Under the pieces are notes generated by a model. It made no database searches, was not told where the DNA came from, and saw only the letters and a program-made list of their open reading frames with translations. Below, piece by piece: positions 46,041 through 58,810 of a stretch of DNA of 64,000 nt. This DNA is from Elymus sibiricus (lineage: Eukaryota; Streptophyta; Magnoliopsida; Poales; Poaceae). The translations under genes and the position numbers were made by a program. The stretch spans positions 355,676,031 to 355,740,030 of the forward strand of contig CM077672.1 in NCBI GenBank assembly GCA_039707655.1. The letters run 5' to 3'. Position 1 is the stretch's first letter; every line of letters starts with the position of its first letter.

Positions 46041-49000
46041 TTGCACTGCCATCTGGTCAAACTACCTCCCGACTAGTTTTTTTGGTCTCCTCATATCTAG
46101 TGGGGCCGCCTGATATCCTGACAGGTGGGGCGGAGGCAGCTTACTGCAGGTGGGTCTCTCTCTTACCTCATTTCGAACAACCAGTACCCGAGCCGTTCCC
46201 CACACCATCGCCGCCACCGCCACCACCGTCGCCGGACCATCCGTTGATAGCCGGCGGGGCTGCCGTAGAAAGGCTGCGCCGCCCGGCCCCCACCAACCCC
46301 TACCCACCCAGCCCACCACCGTCGCCCAATCTAGCCTGCAATCGATAGGAACCCTCGTCCACGGTACACTGATCCACCGCGTTTCGTGCCCCAGGCTTGT
46401 AGTGGTTCGAGGGGATCTAGAGGGGACCTGCGGCAGCAGCTTGAGCTGCAATGTCGATGGACACCGGCGTCCGTCCCATCGATCGTGGGGAGGATTGGGT
46501 CGAACCAGGAGCAGAAGGGAACTCATGGATTCCGACTGGGTAAGCCTCGAACCCCTTTGCAATGTGTAATCTAACTCCTAGCATTTAACCTATGGGCGCG
46601 TGAATTGTTGCCTATTTGACTGAATTATTGCCTACCTAACTATAGGATTGATCGAGCGCTTGCCTTTCGACTCAAAGTTAGAATGGAAACTAGCATCCCG
46701 CGAGGTACAAAAGCACATCGTTTGTCTGGATTTTGGTATCCAAAGGTGGTAGAAACAATTATTTTGTTTAAAGATTTATGCAAATTCCTCTGTTCTGATT
46801 ATCCCTGGAGCCAAGCCGATGCTGTTGAACTAAAATATTTTGATAGTAGTGAGCAAAAATTTGTGCCACTAACTTGCGATGAGCATGTAGAAATTCTTTT
46901 TGCTATGAATGCTCACAGCCGTTTCAGAAAAATTCAAATCGACGTGCTCCAGCCTCCAAAAAATTTGGAAAAGGGAAAGGGTGTGGCCCCTGATAACTCT
47001 ACTAATAGTGAACGGCCCCGCACTCCTCGTAGGTCAGGAACGGCTAAACCTACTGACAGTGAAAGCCAGGCGAGTGCTATAGTGGGTGTTGAAGATGATG
47101 CACAGCCTGATGAGGTAGTGCCTCGAAATGATGACGAGGATGAGAGGATGTACCCTGAATTGGTTGATGAATTCAGCAAACAAGCAATGGAGGGCGAATA
47201 CCAGGAGGAGCCAAGCAGCCTTGCTAGATTTGATGACACTGATGATGAAGAGAAGGAAGAGCATGCTGACATGTTGGTGCCAGAAGAATACGGTGGTGAG
47301 GACATGCCAACAATTGAGTGGGACATGAACGATCCTAAGCTTAGTCCAGGAACAATATTCGAATCGATGATGGACTGTCGGAATGCATTGACTACATACT
47401 GCATTCTCACTCAAAATGATTTTGTGATTGACAAGAGTGAACCCAGAAGGTTGACGGTTCACTATCCATATGAGAGGTGTAGGTGGAGGTTGCATGCCTC
47501 ACGTATGCATACAAGTAAATATATTCAGGTATTTAATTTGGGATTGCACAAAACATTAGTTTCAGTGATGTTTGATCCCTTTTGTTTGATACACTTGTTT
47601 CATTGATTTTCAGGTCAAACTGAACCCACACAAGCACACTTGCCCACCTGGAGCGGGGAAGGCCCAAACATCAAAATTAGCAAAAACTAGGTGTGTGGCA
47701 GATGCAATCATGGATATGCTAAGAGATACACCAACACTTGGTCCTACAGCACTACACAAGTTGTTGTTTGACAAGTATAAGATGAACATACCGTACATGA
47801 GGATTTTTTATGCAAAGGCAATGGCTCTTGACAGAATTAATGGTCCATGGAATGAAAGTTTTGCTTTGTTGTACACCTACAAAGCTGAAGTGGAGATGGC
47901 AAGTCCAGGCAGTGTTGTAGAGCTTGACAAGCATACTGTACAGTACAAAATTAGGGGGTAGACATTTGAGAAGGAATGTTTCAGGAGGGCTTTTGTTTGT
48001 TTCAAGGCTTGCTGGAAGGGGTTTCTGGACGGTTGCAGGCCTTATTTGGCTGTGGATGCAACAGCTTTGAATGGAAGATTTAGGGGACAGCTAGTAGCTG
48101 CTTGTGCAGTTGATGCACACAACTGGCTTTTCCCAGTGGCATATGGTGTGTTGGAGATGGAGTCGGAGGAAAGTTGGGTGTGGTTTTTGAAGAATTTGCG
48201 CAACATTATAGGGCAGCCACCAGGATTGGCTATACACACAGATGCTTGCAAGGGTTTAGAGACTGCGGTAGGTGTAGTTTTCCCTGGAGTTGAGCATAGG
48301 GAATGTATGAGACACCTAGCTACTAATTTTACAAAGAAATTCAGGGGTAAAGTGTATGATGAGAACCTATGGCCAGCATCATACACTTGCAGCTTGAGGA
48401 AACATGAGCACCACTTGAGAGTTTTGTATGCTGAAAATTCTGCTGTGCGGGAATACATGAAAGCGCATCATGGAATGGTGTGGTCAAGAAGCAAATTCAA
48501 TGTAATATGCAAGGTAGACTATGTGACCAATAACCTTGCCGAGTGTTTCAATTCAAAATTAAGTCAGTGGAAGGTCTTATGTTGTGGCAAGCATTTGACA
48601 AGATTAGGTAGATGATCATGATAAAGATGGATTTGCGTAGAAGAATTGCAGATACACAATATGTTGGCCATGTCATAATCCCGTCTGTGATAAAGGCATT
48701 GCATGCTAGGGCAAGAGGATTGAGGATGAAATGCATTAGACGATCAACACACGAGGCAGAGGTAACATATACTGACACTAAAAACAGGGAATGGAGGTAC
48801 CTAGTGGATTTAAGTAGTAAGACATGCAGCTGTAGACAATGGCAGATCCGTGGGCAGCCATGCATACATGCCCTATTTTTCATGACACTCATCGGGGGTG
48901 AAATTGGTGAGGTTGATCAGTATGTGTCTGAATACTTCTCTGTTGCAAAGTTTAAGGCAACATATGCTGAGAACGTGCCTGCATTGTTGGGAAAAGACCA

Positions 49001-49573
49001 ATGGACCATCATCGATCCAGATTTTAAGCTTCACGCTCCAGTTTTAGTTAGACCACCAGGAAGGCCGAGGAAGAACATGATAAGATCAAGTGCAGAGGGA
49101 GGTACACGTAGGAGGCGCAAGTGCAAAAGATGTGGAGGACTAGGCCACATTGCTAGGATTTGTACCAATCCAGTGGATCCATCATTTGGAGAGGATGATC
49201 AGTGGGGCGCAGAAAATGCAGAGGATCATGAAGCGCTAGAAGAAGGGGCAGAAGGACAAGCAGCTGTAGAACAACTAGAAGAACTAGAACAAACACAACT
49301 TGAGCCACTTGAGCCACCTGAGCCACTTGAGCCACTTGAGCCACCTGAGCTTTCATTGGTGGCAAGTACAGCTTGGTATGTGTGCCTTCTCTTTATGCAT
49401 TTGTTCTCATTTTTTTAAGGGAAACAAATTTTGATGTTTTCTCTATCAACAGCTCTAGGATAAGCACACAGAAGAATATAACAAAGGCAAAGAAAGGGAC
49501 TAAAAGGAACATAGCACAAGTTGATTTGACATCAACTGAAGGTGAACCAACTGTTGAAGCCACACCTTATGAT

Positions 49574-51215
49574 TGATACGCCTCCAACGTATCTATAATT
49601 TATGAAGTATTCATGCCATGTTTATTATAGTTTTGTATGATTTTGGTGCACTTTTATATGGCTTTTATATGATTTTCATGGACTAACATATTGACCTAGT
49701 GCCCCGTGCCAGTTGCTGTTTTCTGGTTGTTTTTGGTTTTCCAGAAAATCTATATCAAATGAAGTCCAAATGCAGCGAAACTTTTTGATGATTTTTTCTG
49801 GAACATAAGAGACACTAGAAGCTTCGGGAGGTGGCCAGAAGACCCACAGGGGCCCCACGAGCCACCAGGGCGCCACCCTATGGCTCTTCTTCACGTGATT
49901 CCAACGCCAAAAAATCATATATATTCAGAAACCCCCGAAAGTTAACCTAGATGAGTTTTTACGCCGCCGCAAGCCTCTGTACCTCCACAATCTCATCTAC
50001 AGCCCTTTTCCGGCACCCTGCCGGAGGTGGGAAAGCATCACCGGAGGCCATCTTCATCATCCCGGTGGTCTCCATGACGAGGAGGGAGTAGTTCACCCTC
50101 GGGGCTGAGGGTTTGTACCAGTAGCTATGTGTTTGATCTCTCTCTCTCGTGTTCTTGATTTGGCACGATCTTGATGTATCACGAGCTTTGTTAATATAGT
50201 TGGATCATATGGTGTTTCTTCCCTCTCTATCCTTGTTGCGATGAATCGAATCTTTTCCCTTTGAGGTTTCGTTATTGTTGGATTGAATATTTCAGATTTG
50301 AGAACACTTGATGTATGTCTTGCATATGAATACCCGTGGTGACAATGGGGTATTATATTGATTCACTTGATATATGTTTTGGCATTCAAATCGCGGACTC
50401 CCGCGGTGACATTGGGGTAATCTATGCATAGGGGTTGATGCACGTTTTCATTATCTTTTCTCCGATAGAAACTTTGGGGTGCTCCTTGGATTTCTTTGTG
50501 TGGATTGAATATTATGATTATGAAGTTGTTTGATGCATATCGTATAATCAACTCATGGATACTTGTGGTGACATTGCAGTATCTAGGTGACATTAGAGTT
50601 GGTTGATGTGTATCATATGGTGTTATTTTAGTACGAACTCTAGGGCTGTTTGTGACACTTATAGGAATAGCTATATAGATCGATCGGAAAGGATAACTTT
50701 GAGGTGGTTTCGTACCCTACAAACAATTTCTATCTTATGTTCTCTGCTAATAGGAACTTGGGAGTGATTCTTTATTGCACATTGAGGGATGGTTATATGA
50801 TCCAATTATATTAGCATTGTTGAGAGATTGCACTAGCGAAAGTATGAACCCTAGGCCTTGTTTCTAAGCATTGCAATACCGTTTATGCTCAATTTTGTTA
50901 CTTGCTACCTTGCTGTTTTTATATTTTCAGATTACAAAACCTATATCTACTATCCATACTACACTTTTATCACCATCTCTTCGCCGAACTAGTGCACCTA
51001 TACAATTTACCATTGTATTGGGTGTGTTGGGGACACAAGAGATTTCTTGTATTTGGTTGCAGGGTTGTTTGAGAGATACCATCTTTAACCTACACCTCCC
51101 ACGGATTGATAAACCTTAGGTCATCCACTTGAGGGAAAATTGCTACTGTCCTACAAAACTTTGCGCTTGGAGGCCCAACACGAGTCTACAGGAATAAGTT
51201 CTGTAGTAGACATCA
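49574..51215 (+). repeat. E3 5' LTR
   Basis: 1,642 bases, TGATACGCCTCCAACG to TAGTAGACATCA. Compared with the 3' LTR it lacks about 37 bases near 49875 (a GC-rich GGCGCGCC-type inverted motif). Confidence 0.92.
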
Positions 51216-51341
51216 AGCTCTTTTCTGGCGCCATTGCCGGGGAGGTGAGTGCTTGAAGGTATATCTTTAGATCTTGCAATCGAATCTTTTAGTTTCTTGT
51301 TTTATCACTAGTTTGGTTTATAAAAGAAAACTACAAAAAAA

Positions 51342-52277
51342 ATGGAATTGAGGTTGCCTCATATTATTCATCTTTATAATGTCTTTCGTGAAAATGATGG
51401 AAAGGAAAAGTGTGCTCAATTGATAGAAGAAGAATTCAATAAAATGTTTGGCATAAAATCTTTGAATGATGAGCATGATTGCAATGTTGTTAGTATGAAT
51501 TCTATGAATATCCATGATGCTAATGATATGCAAAGCCATAAGCTTGGGGATGCTATGTTTGATGAAGATAATATTTTTAGTCCCCCAAGTTTTGATGAGG
51601 AAATTTATTATGATGAAAGTATGCCTCCTATTTATGATGATTATATTGATGAAAGTGGATTTGGAGAGGTCACAACTTTATTTAATGATGATTCCACTAT
51701 TTTGGAAGAGGTTTCAATTGATTATGACAACAAAGTTGCTATCTATGATGATTATTGTGATGACATGTATGCTATAAAGAATAATGATAACTATGAAACT
51801 TGTCATCATGATTTTAATTTTCAATTGGATTATGCCAACCAAGTATCTCATGATAGTTATTTTGTTGAGTTTGCTCCCACTATTATTGATGAGAATAAAT
51901 TTGCTTATGTGGGGTGTAATAAAAATTCTATGCTTGTAGGTCATGAAAAGAATGCTTTGTGTGATAGCTATATTGTTGAATTCATTCATGATGCTACTGA
52001 AAATTATTATAAGAGAGGATCTTATGCTTTTACATATTGCAATAATATCAAGTTCCCTCTCTATGTGTTGAAAGTTTTGAAGTCATGCTTGTTTTGCCCT
52101 CCTATGCTAGTTGATTCTTGCTCCCATAAATTGTTTGCTCACAAAATCCCTATGCATAGGAAGTGGGTTGGACTTAAATGTGCTTGTCATATGCTTCATG
52201 ATGCTCCCATTGTGTTTCAATTCTTCACTTTTTATGTGAGCATCATCAAATCATCATGCCTAGCTAAAAGGCATTAA
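51342..52277 (+). CDS. E3 coding cassette, acidic protein of unknown function
   Basis: An uninterrupted 311-codon frame (MELRLPHIIHLYNVF...). The first 40 residues could be helical (CAQLIEEEFNKMFG). Residues 40-190 are very acidic and Tyr-rich with repeated DDY/YDD (YDESMPPIYDDYIDE, YDDYCDDMYAI). The C-terminal 90 residues are Cys/His-rich (CLFCPPMLVDSCSHKLFAHK, CACHMLHDA). No gag, protease or pol motif is seen. Such frames are typical of non-autonomous Triticeae gypsy elements, from memory. It is intact while the element lacks pol, so it could still be translated. The conserved 3' block (TGCCTAGCTA, then AGCGCTTGTTGGGAG) starts at its stop. Confidence 0.75.
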   Translation: MELRLPHIIHLYNVFRENDGKEKCAQLIEEEFNKMFGIKSLNDEHDCNVVSMNSMNIHDANDMQSHKLGDAMFDEDNIFSPPSFDEEIYYDESMPPIYDDYIDESGFGEVTTLFNDDSTILEEVSIDYDNKVAIYDDYCDDMYAIKNNDNYETCHHDFNFQLDYANQVSHDSYFVEFAPTIIDENKFAYVGCNKNSMLVGHEKNALCDSYIVEFIHDATENYYKRGSYAFTYCNNIKFPLYVLKVLKSCLFCPPMLVDSCSHKLFAHKIPMHRKWVGLKCACHMLHDAPIVFQFFTFYVSIIKSSCLAKRH

Positions 52278-55200
52278 AGAAAAGCGCTTGTTGGGAGACA
52301 ACCCAATATTTCTACCTACTGTTATTGTGTGTCCACATGATTAAGCTACTTTAGTAATCATGTTTCATATGTTTTCTTTCAATTAATGTGCCAAGTAAAG
52401 CCTTTGGGATAGTGTGGATGCTTGTTGATTTGATTCTGTGCAAAAACAGAAACTTTTGCGTCCAGTGCTGGAATTTCTATTCTGTACTGGAGTGTGAAAA
52501 AATTCTGAAATTTTTACACAGTTTTTGGGTTACAATTTTTTTACATTGTCCTAATTTTTCAGAATTTTTGGAGGTACATAAGTATGGTTTTTAAATCTCT
52601 TACTACACGCTGTTTTGTTTTTGGCAGATTCTGTTTTCGATGCATAGTTTGCTTGTTTTAGTGTTTCCATAGCTTATATTGAGTAATATAAATTGTGGAA
52701 ATGATAGAATACAGTAGGCATTATGTGATAACAATTATGAATCTTGTATTGACAGTACCTAAGTGGATGATTTATTTTTATCATACTAACCTATCTCACG
52801 AAGTTCCGTTAAGTTTTGTGTGATTGAAGTTTTCAAGTTTTGGGTGAGATATCGATATGAGGAGAATAAGGAGTGGCAAGACCCTAAGCTTGGGGATTCC
52901 CAAGGCACCCCAAGGTAATATTCAAGGAATACCCAAGCAACTAAGCTTGGGGATGCCCCGGATGGCATCCCCTCTTTCGTCTTCAACATTATCGGTATAC
53001 CTCACTTGGAGCTATATTTTTATTCGTCACATAATATGAGTTTTGCTTGGAGCGTCATTTTATTCTGCTGATATTTGCTTGATGTTATCAATAATCATGT
53101 TTTGTATCTTTTAGTTCAATAAAATGCCAATTATAGCCTTTACCATGCTCAGTTTGCAAGTTCATGTGTTGCTGTTTGAAAACAGAAAGTTTTCTGTTAT
53201 GTCCAGAATATTCCTAAATAGTCAGAACATGATAAAAATCTAAATTTTTTACACAGTAAGCATGCATGAGTTCTCTATCACGTGGTAAATTTTCAGAATT
53301 TTTGGAGTTAGGGAAGTATGGATTCTTATTCCCCTTTTACAGACTGTTCTGTTTTGGCAGATTGCTGTTATAGTTGCATTGTTTGCATATGTTTGCTTGT
53401 TTAATGATTCTATTTGAGGATAGAAGTATTAAATATGCAGAGGCATTTAGTAGGCAATGTTTAATTATAATTTTTGTGATTTGCTACAGTAGAGAATGTT
53501 AAGGTTTTGAGTTGATTTATACTAACTTATCTCACGAGTTCTTGTTGAGTTTTGTGTGGATGAAGTTTTTAAGATTTAGGGAAACCATGATATGAGAGGA
53601 ACTAAGGAGACACAAAAGTTCAAGCTTGGGGATTCCCAAGGCATCCCAAATTAATATTTCTAGAAGTCTCAAGCATCTAAGCTTGGGGATGCCCCGATAG
53701 GCATCTCACCTTTCTTCATGAACAACTATCGGTCAGTTTTGGTTGAGCCTAAGTTTTTGCTTCTTCACATGATATGTGCTATCCTTGGAATGTCATTTTA
53801 TTTTGTTTTCTTTGCTGTTTGAATAAAATACTTAAGATCTGAAATTTTTAGATGAGAGAGAGTCCTCACATAGCTACCTATTTACTTAACTACTCATTTG
53901 ATCTTCACTTATATCTTTTTGGAGTAATTTGTCATTTACTCTTGTGCTTCACTTATATCCTATGAGTAAATTGTGAATGAATTGAATATAATAAAGTTGA
54001 AATTATATGAGCTTCATATGCTTGTATCATGTCTAGTACTTCACTTATATCTTTTTTAGCACAGTGGTGATTATATTTTGAAGAAACACATACACTCTCA
54101 TGCTTCACTTATATTATTTTGAGAGTTGACAATAGTAGTGGCAATATGCTTAAGATATGAATTTGGTCCCAAAGTGATGAATATTCAAGAGGGATATAAT
54201 AAAAAACTTCCATGAAAGATCATTGGATATGATAAGTTTGATTCCTTGCAATAATTTTGCGATATGGAGATGATGATATGTGAGTCATGTTAGTGAGTAA
54301 TTATGATTTAGTAAGAATATTAGTGTTAAGGTTTGTGATTCCCTATGCATGCACATTCAGTCAATAGTTATGCAAAGAAATTATATCCTACTTATGGTGC
54401 ATTATTCGGTGTTAGTTATGTTCAATGCATGTTTATGCCCGTTTTCACTTTTTGGTTGGTTGCTTCTCAATCTATTTGCTAGCCTTCATTTGTACTAAGC
54501 GGAAATACTGCTTGTGCATCCAAAGTCCTAAAACCCAAGTTGTGCCAAATGAGTCCATCATACCTACCTATATGCGGTATTTCCATGCCGTTCCAAGTAA
54601 ATTTGCGTGTGCCAACTCTAATTTTCAAAATAATTTTCCGTTTTGTGTGCCCGTACCACTCATGAAGCGGCAGGGGGTGGCCAATATTTTCCATGCTAGG
54701 TGTGTTAGTCTCACGATGAGTGTTTATTCACTTGTCATTGCACGAGAGAGTGGCTGGTAATAGGGATGCCCAGTCCCACAATGAATCAAAAATTAATAAC
54801 AACAAAATTCCTTGGAAAGTGTTGGTATGGAGGGCACCCGTGGATACAGCTAGCCATGGATTGTGAAAGAATGGTGGAGAGGAAATAAACTTTACTTTCT
54901 GTTTGGGAACCGCCTATGATGTGTTTAGCATGGAAGATAGTGGGAATTCTCGGTCGTTTTCGTTGACAGGAAAAGCATGCCTCTTAAAATATTTTCATCT
55001 CTATAATTTAAGCTTTGAGCTCTGGCACATTTGCAAATCTCTGCTTTCCTCTGCGAAGGGCCTATCTATTTTCTTTTATGCAATTTTTATTTATATTTTT
55101 TGAGTCTCCATCTTCTCTTATAAAGCACCAACTAGAGAGCACTATTGTCATACTTGTGCATTGTGTGCAGCTAATATTTGAGTGTGTTTCATGAATGGAT

Positions 55201-55590
55201 CAATGATTGAGCATAATGGGCTAGGGATAACTTTCTTTAGCGTTGATATTTTGAAAAGCATGGTTGCTTGTTAGTATGCTTGAGTATTTATATATTCATG
55301 TCAAATTATAGACTATTGCTTTGAATCATTCAAGTCCAAATGTCCATGCTCTAAAAGAAAAGATTATATGATGATTATGATAGGTAGCATTCCACATCAA
55401 AATTTCTGTTTTTAATTGCTACTTTATCATGATGACTTTTATGAGAAAAAGTTGCTGTTATGATGCTAGGAAAAGTGATTGAAATTATCATTGATCAAAC
55501 TTATGCACTATGCTAGCATTCACACTTCATAAATTATTTCTTTTATCATTTACCTACTCGAGGACGAGCAAGAATTAAGCTTGGGGATGC
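52278..55590 (+). other. E3 3' spacer with repeated motifs
   Basis: Hairpin block GCGCTTGTTGGGAGAC/AACCCAAT at 52287-52311. Four polypurine-like AAGCTTGGGGAT(T/G) copies lie near 52886, 52942, 53623 and 53681, before the true tract at 55577. CTTCACTTATAT(C/T) repeats occur near 53906, 53946, 54037 and 54103. The plus frame 54425-54760 is in the position of the small E1/E2 spacer frame and shares a PTY...FHAVPSKF-like stretch. No env domain recognised. Confidence 0.7.
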
Positions 55591-57269
55591 TGATACGTCT
55601 CCAACGTATCTATAATTTATGAAGTATTCATGCCATGTTTATTATAGTTTTGTATGATTTTGGTGCACTTTTATATGGCTTTTATATGATTTTCATGGAC
55701 TAACATATTGACCTAGTGCCCCGTGCCAGTTGCTGTTTTCTACTTGTTTTTGGTTTTCCAGAAAATCTATATCAAATGAAGTCCAAATGCAGCAAAACTT
55801 TTTGACGATTTTTTTTGGAACATAAGAGACACTAGAAGCTTCGGGAGGTGGCCAGAAGACCCACAGGGGCCCCACAAGCCATCAGGGCGCGCCACCCCCC
55901 CAGGCGCGCCCTGGTGCCTCGTGGGCCCCCTGTGGCCCTTCTTCGCGTGATTCCAATGCCAAAAAAATCATATATATTCAGAAACCCCCGAAAGTTAACC
56001 TAGATGAGTTTTTACGCCGCCGCAAGCCTCTGTACCTCCACGATCTCATCTACAACCCTTTTCCGGAACCCTGCCGGAGGGGGGAAAGCATCACCGGAGG
56101 CCATCTTCATCATCCCGGCGGTCTCCATGACGATGAGGGAGTAGTTCACCCTCAGGGCTAAGGGTTTGTACCAGTAGCTATGTGTTTGATCTCTATCTCT
56201 CGTGTTCTTGATTTGGCACGATCTTGATGTATCGCGAGCTTTGTTAATATAGTTGGATCATATGGTGTTTCTTCCCTCTCTATCCTTGTTGCGATGAATC
56301 GAATCTTTTCCCTTTGAGGTTTCGTTATTGTTGGATTGAATATTTTAGATTTGAGAACACTTGATGTATGTCTTGCATATGAATACCCGTGGTGACAATG
56401 GGGTATTATATTGATTCACTTTATATATGTTTTGGCATTCAACTCGTGGATTCCCGCGGTGACATTGGGGTAATCTATGCATAGGGGTTGATGCACGTTT
56501 TCATTATCTTTTCTCCAATAGAAACTTTGGGGTGCTCCTTGGAGTTCTTTGTGTGGATTGAATATTATGATTATGAAGTTGTTTGATGCATATCGTATAA
56601 TCAACTCATGGATACTTGTGGTGACATTGGAGTATCTAGGTGACATTAGAGTTGGTTGATGTGTATCATATGGTGTTATTTTAGTACGAACTATAGGGCT
56701 GTTTGTGACACTTATAGGAATAGCTCAATAGATCGATCGGAAAGGATAACTTTGAGGTGGTTTCGTACCCTACAAACAATTTCTATCTTATGTTCTCCGC
56801 TAATAGGAACTTGGGAGTGATTCTTTATTGCACGTTGAGGGATGGTTATATGATCCAATTATGTTAGCATTGTTGAGAGATTGCACTAGCGAAAGTATGA
56901 ACCCTAGGCCTTGTTTCTAAGCATTGCAATACCATTTATACTCACTTTTGTTACTTTCTACCTTGCTGTTTTTATATTTTCAGATTACAAAAACCTATAT
57001 CTACTATCCATACTACACTTTTATCACCATCTCTTCGCCGAAATAGTGCACCTATACAATTTAGCATTGTATTGGGTGTGTTGGGGACACAAGAGATTTC
57101 TTGTATTTGGTTTCAGGGTTGTTTGAGAGATACCATCTTCAACCTACGCCTCCCACGGATTGATAAACCTTAGGTCATCCACTTGAGGGAAAATTGCTAC
57201 TGTCCTACAAAACTCTGCGCTTGGAGGCCCAACACGAGTCTACAAGAATAAGTTGTGTAGTAGACATCA
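55591..57269 (+). repeat. E3 3' LTR
   Basis: 1,679 bases, TGATACGTCTCCAACG to TAGTAGACATCA. It contains the extra GC-rich block CCACCCCCCCAGGCGCGCC (about 55890-55930) absent from the 5' LTR. Confidence 0.92.
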
Positions 57270-57543
57270 ATGATGGCTTTCAAAGAATGCTCTCGATGGT
57301 TTTCAAGAGCTAGAAGCCGAAGAAATATCAGTTCAACCTGTGGCACCTGAAGCTGTTTGCCCATTGGCCATCACATGTTCTGTTACTGGAAGCACTCCTT
57401 CACCACCTCCACCGCCAGAACCTGTTGTGAAGACCAAAAGAACAAAGTCAGTGAACCTCCCCAGTAACCCAGCAAGGAACATAAGGAGCAAGGTGGTGAA
57501 TCCAGCAAGATACACAAGGCGCCAGAAAAGGACTGGAATTTGA

Positions 57544-58430
57544 GTTTGAACTTTGAAATGGTGTGAAATTGAGTTTGAACTTTGAAATGATGTGAACTTG
57601 AGCTTGAACTTTGTAATGTTGTGTACCGTTCGATGTTCTGAACTTGAGTTTGAACTTTGTAATGTTGTGAATTTGGATTTCAGTAGGAACAATTTGATAT
57701 TTGTTATTTTGTGTGATGTAATGCTACTTTTGTGAAATACTTTGAAGACATCTATTTTGTAAAGTACTTTGAAGACGTCTCTTTTGTGAAGTACTTTGAA
57801 GACGTCTTGTTTGCGGCATGAAAAATGTGCTCCAAAGCTAGGATAGACAGCCCCATTTCTAAGCAATTTTTTTGACCTTCTCTAAATGAGCTAAAAAAAA
57901 CCTTAACGTCTAGTTTGCAAATATCGGGTCCATGCCCAATATGGGACCGTTTGGACAAACTATGCTACGTTTAACCCTAAACCCTAGCTCATTTCCCTTG
58001 AAAACCATGCAACCTTGTCGGTGATAGCTAAGTTATGTGAAGGGAATTTCATGAAAATATTCGTAGACGTGGTTTCTTATTTTTCCTAGCAACCTAGTAA
58101 CATAAAACAATGATGTGCACAAGTTTCATATTTTTTTGATTTTTTTTAAATTAGTTATGCTCAACCCTAATCACTGAAACCCTCTCAAAACCCCTCAAAC
58201 CCCTCTCAAAACCCCGCACCATTCGAGCCATTAGATCACTGTTCGGGGACGGTTTGGATCAGGCGCTAGGGTTAGACATGGTCGATCCGCGAGAGGTGAC
58301 CTGATTGGCTGGATTCGGTCGGGTGTTCCGTGGCCCACATGGCAGCGACAGAAGAGGGACAAGCCACTTAATCTCACTCGCGCCACCTCATCTCCCCCTT
58401 TCCCCCTCTCTACTCGAACCCTAAATCCCG
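57544..58430 (+). other. MULE spacer between mudrA and the GRF gene
   Basis: Starts with a 3' UTR carrying imperfect copies of GAGTTTGAACTTTG(A/T)AATG (57543-57665) and GAAGACGTCT(C/T)(T/G)TTTG repeats (57740-57810). The rest is AT-rich, becoming GC-rich near 58200, probably the promoter of the next gene. No other frame is convincing. Confidence 0.6.
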
Positions 58431-58597
58431 GTCGGCGACGGCAAGTTCAACCTCCTTCTCACCCCCGCCCTCCTCGCCGCCTCGTGTCTGCTGCACGGAT
58501 CTAGACGGATCTAGGCGGGGCGTCGCGGTTAGGATCTCCACGGATCTGAGCGGGGCATCGCGGTGAGGATCTCCGCGGATCTGAGCGTTTGGCGCCG

Positions 58598-58807
58598 GTA
58601 AGAACGTTAGATTATTTTTCACCAATGCCACTGCGCATTGAGCTAGTTTTTCACCAATGCCACTGCACATTGAGCTAGTTTTTCACCAATGCCACTGCAC
58701 ATTGAGCTAGTTTTTCACCACCGCTACTACTACACATTGAGCTGCTCCATGATCTGCTTTATGACCATTGACATTTTTGTTAATTTCATAAGTCTGCACA
58801 AAGTCAG
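58598..58807 (+). other. inferred 5'-UTR intron with a 32-bp tandem repeat
   Basis: A GC-rich leader ends GGCGCCG at a GTAAGA donor (58598). The acceptor AAAGTCAG (ends 58807) lies three bases before the GRF start codon. Inside, the unit ACCAATGCCACTGCACATTG+AGCTAGTTTTTC (32 bp) repeats at 58621, 58653, 58685 and, decayed, 58717. The intron itself is inference; the repeat is plain in the sequence. Confidence 0.6.
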
Positions 58808-58810
58808 GAC

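Larger units (their letters stand above)
49574..57269 (+). mobile_element. E3: Ty3/gypsy-type element (WHAM-like), non-autonomous
   Basis: LTRs 49574-51215 and 55591-57269, flanked by a perfect TSD ATGAT (49569-49573, 57270-57274) inside the transposase exon. Primer site TGGCGCCATTGCCGGGGA at 51230, one open frame of 311 codons, a long spacer, and polypurine tract AATTAAGCTTGGGGATGC before the 3' LTR. No pol domain. The 3' spacer carries the same hairpin and repeat motifs as E1 and E2 although LTR sequence and coding part differ. Confidence 0.93.
46683..57543 (+). pseudogene. MURA-type transposase, disabled and split by E3
   Basis: Exons 46683-47528, 47614-49375, and 49453-49573 continuing at 57275-57543 beyond E3; both introns are GT/AG (85 and 77 bases). 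In order: a PB1-like N-terminus (AVELKYFDSSEQKFVPL), an acidic linker, the MuDR DNA-binding domain (FESMMDCRNALTTYC, CRWRLHASRM, HKHTC), the DDE core (YLAVDATALNG, IHTDACKGLE, HRECMRHL, LAECFNS), a SWIM zinc finger (CSCRQWQIRGQPCIHA), a CCHC knuckle (CKRCGGLGHIARIC), an LEP(P) repeat and a basic tail. Breaks: TAG at 47959, a frameshift near 48570, TAG at 48609, E3 after 49573 (TSD ATGAT) and one more frame change near 57290. The enzyme that moved this element is no longer made from this copy. Confidence 0.92.

Noticed and set aside
46062..46569. Overlapping 130-166 codon frames upstream of mudrA
   Set aside because: They occupy the GC-rich leader and promoter next to the left TIR in several registers on both strands; the transposase start at 46683 is better supported.
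53900..54120. Spaced CTTCACTTATATC repeats as a possible CRISPR-like array
   Set aside because: Irregular spacing, eukaryotic retrotransposon context and only a few copies; reported as spacer motifs.
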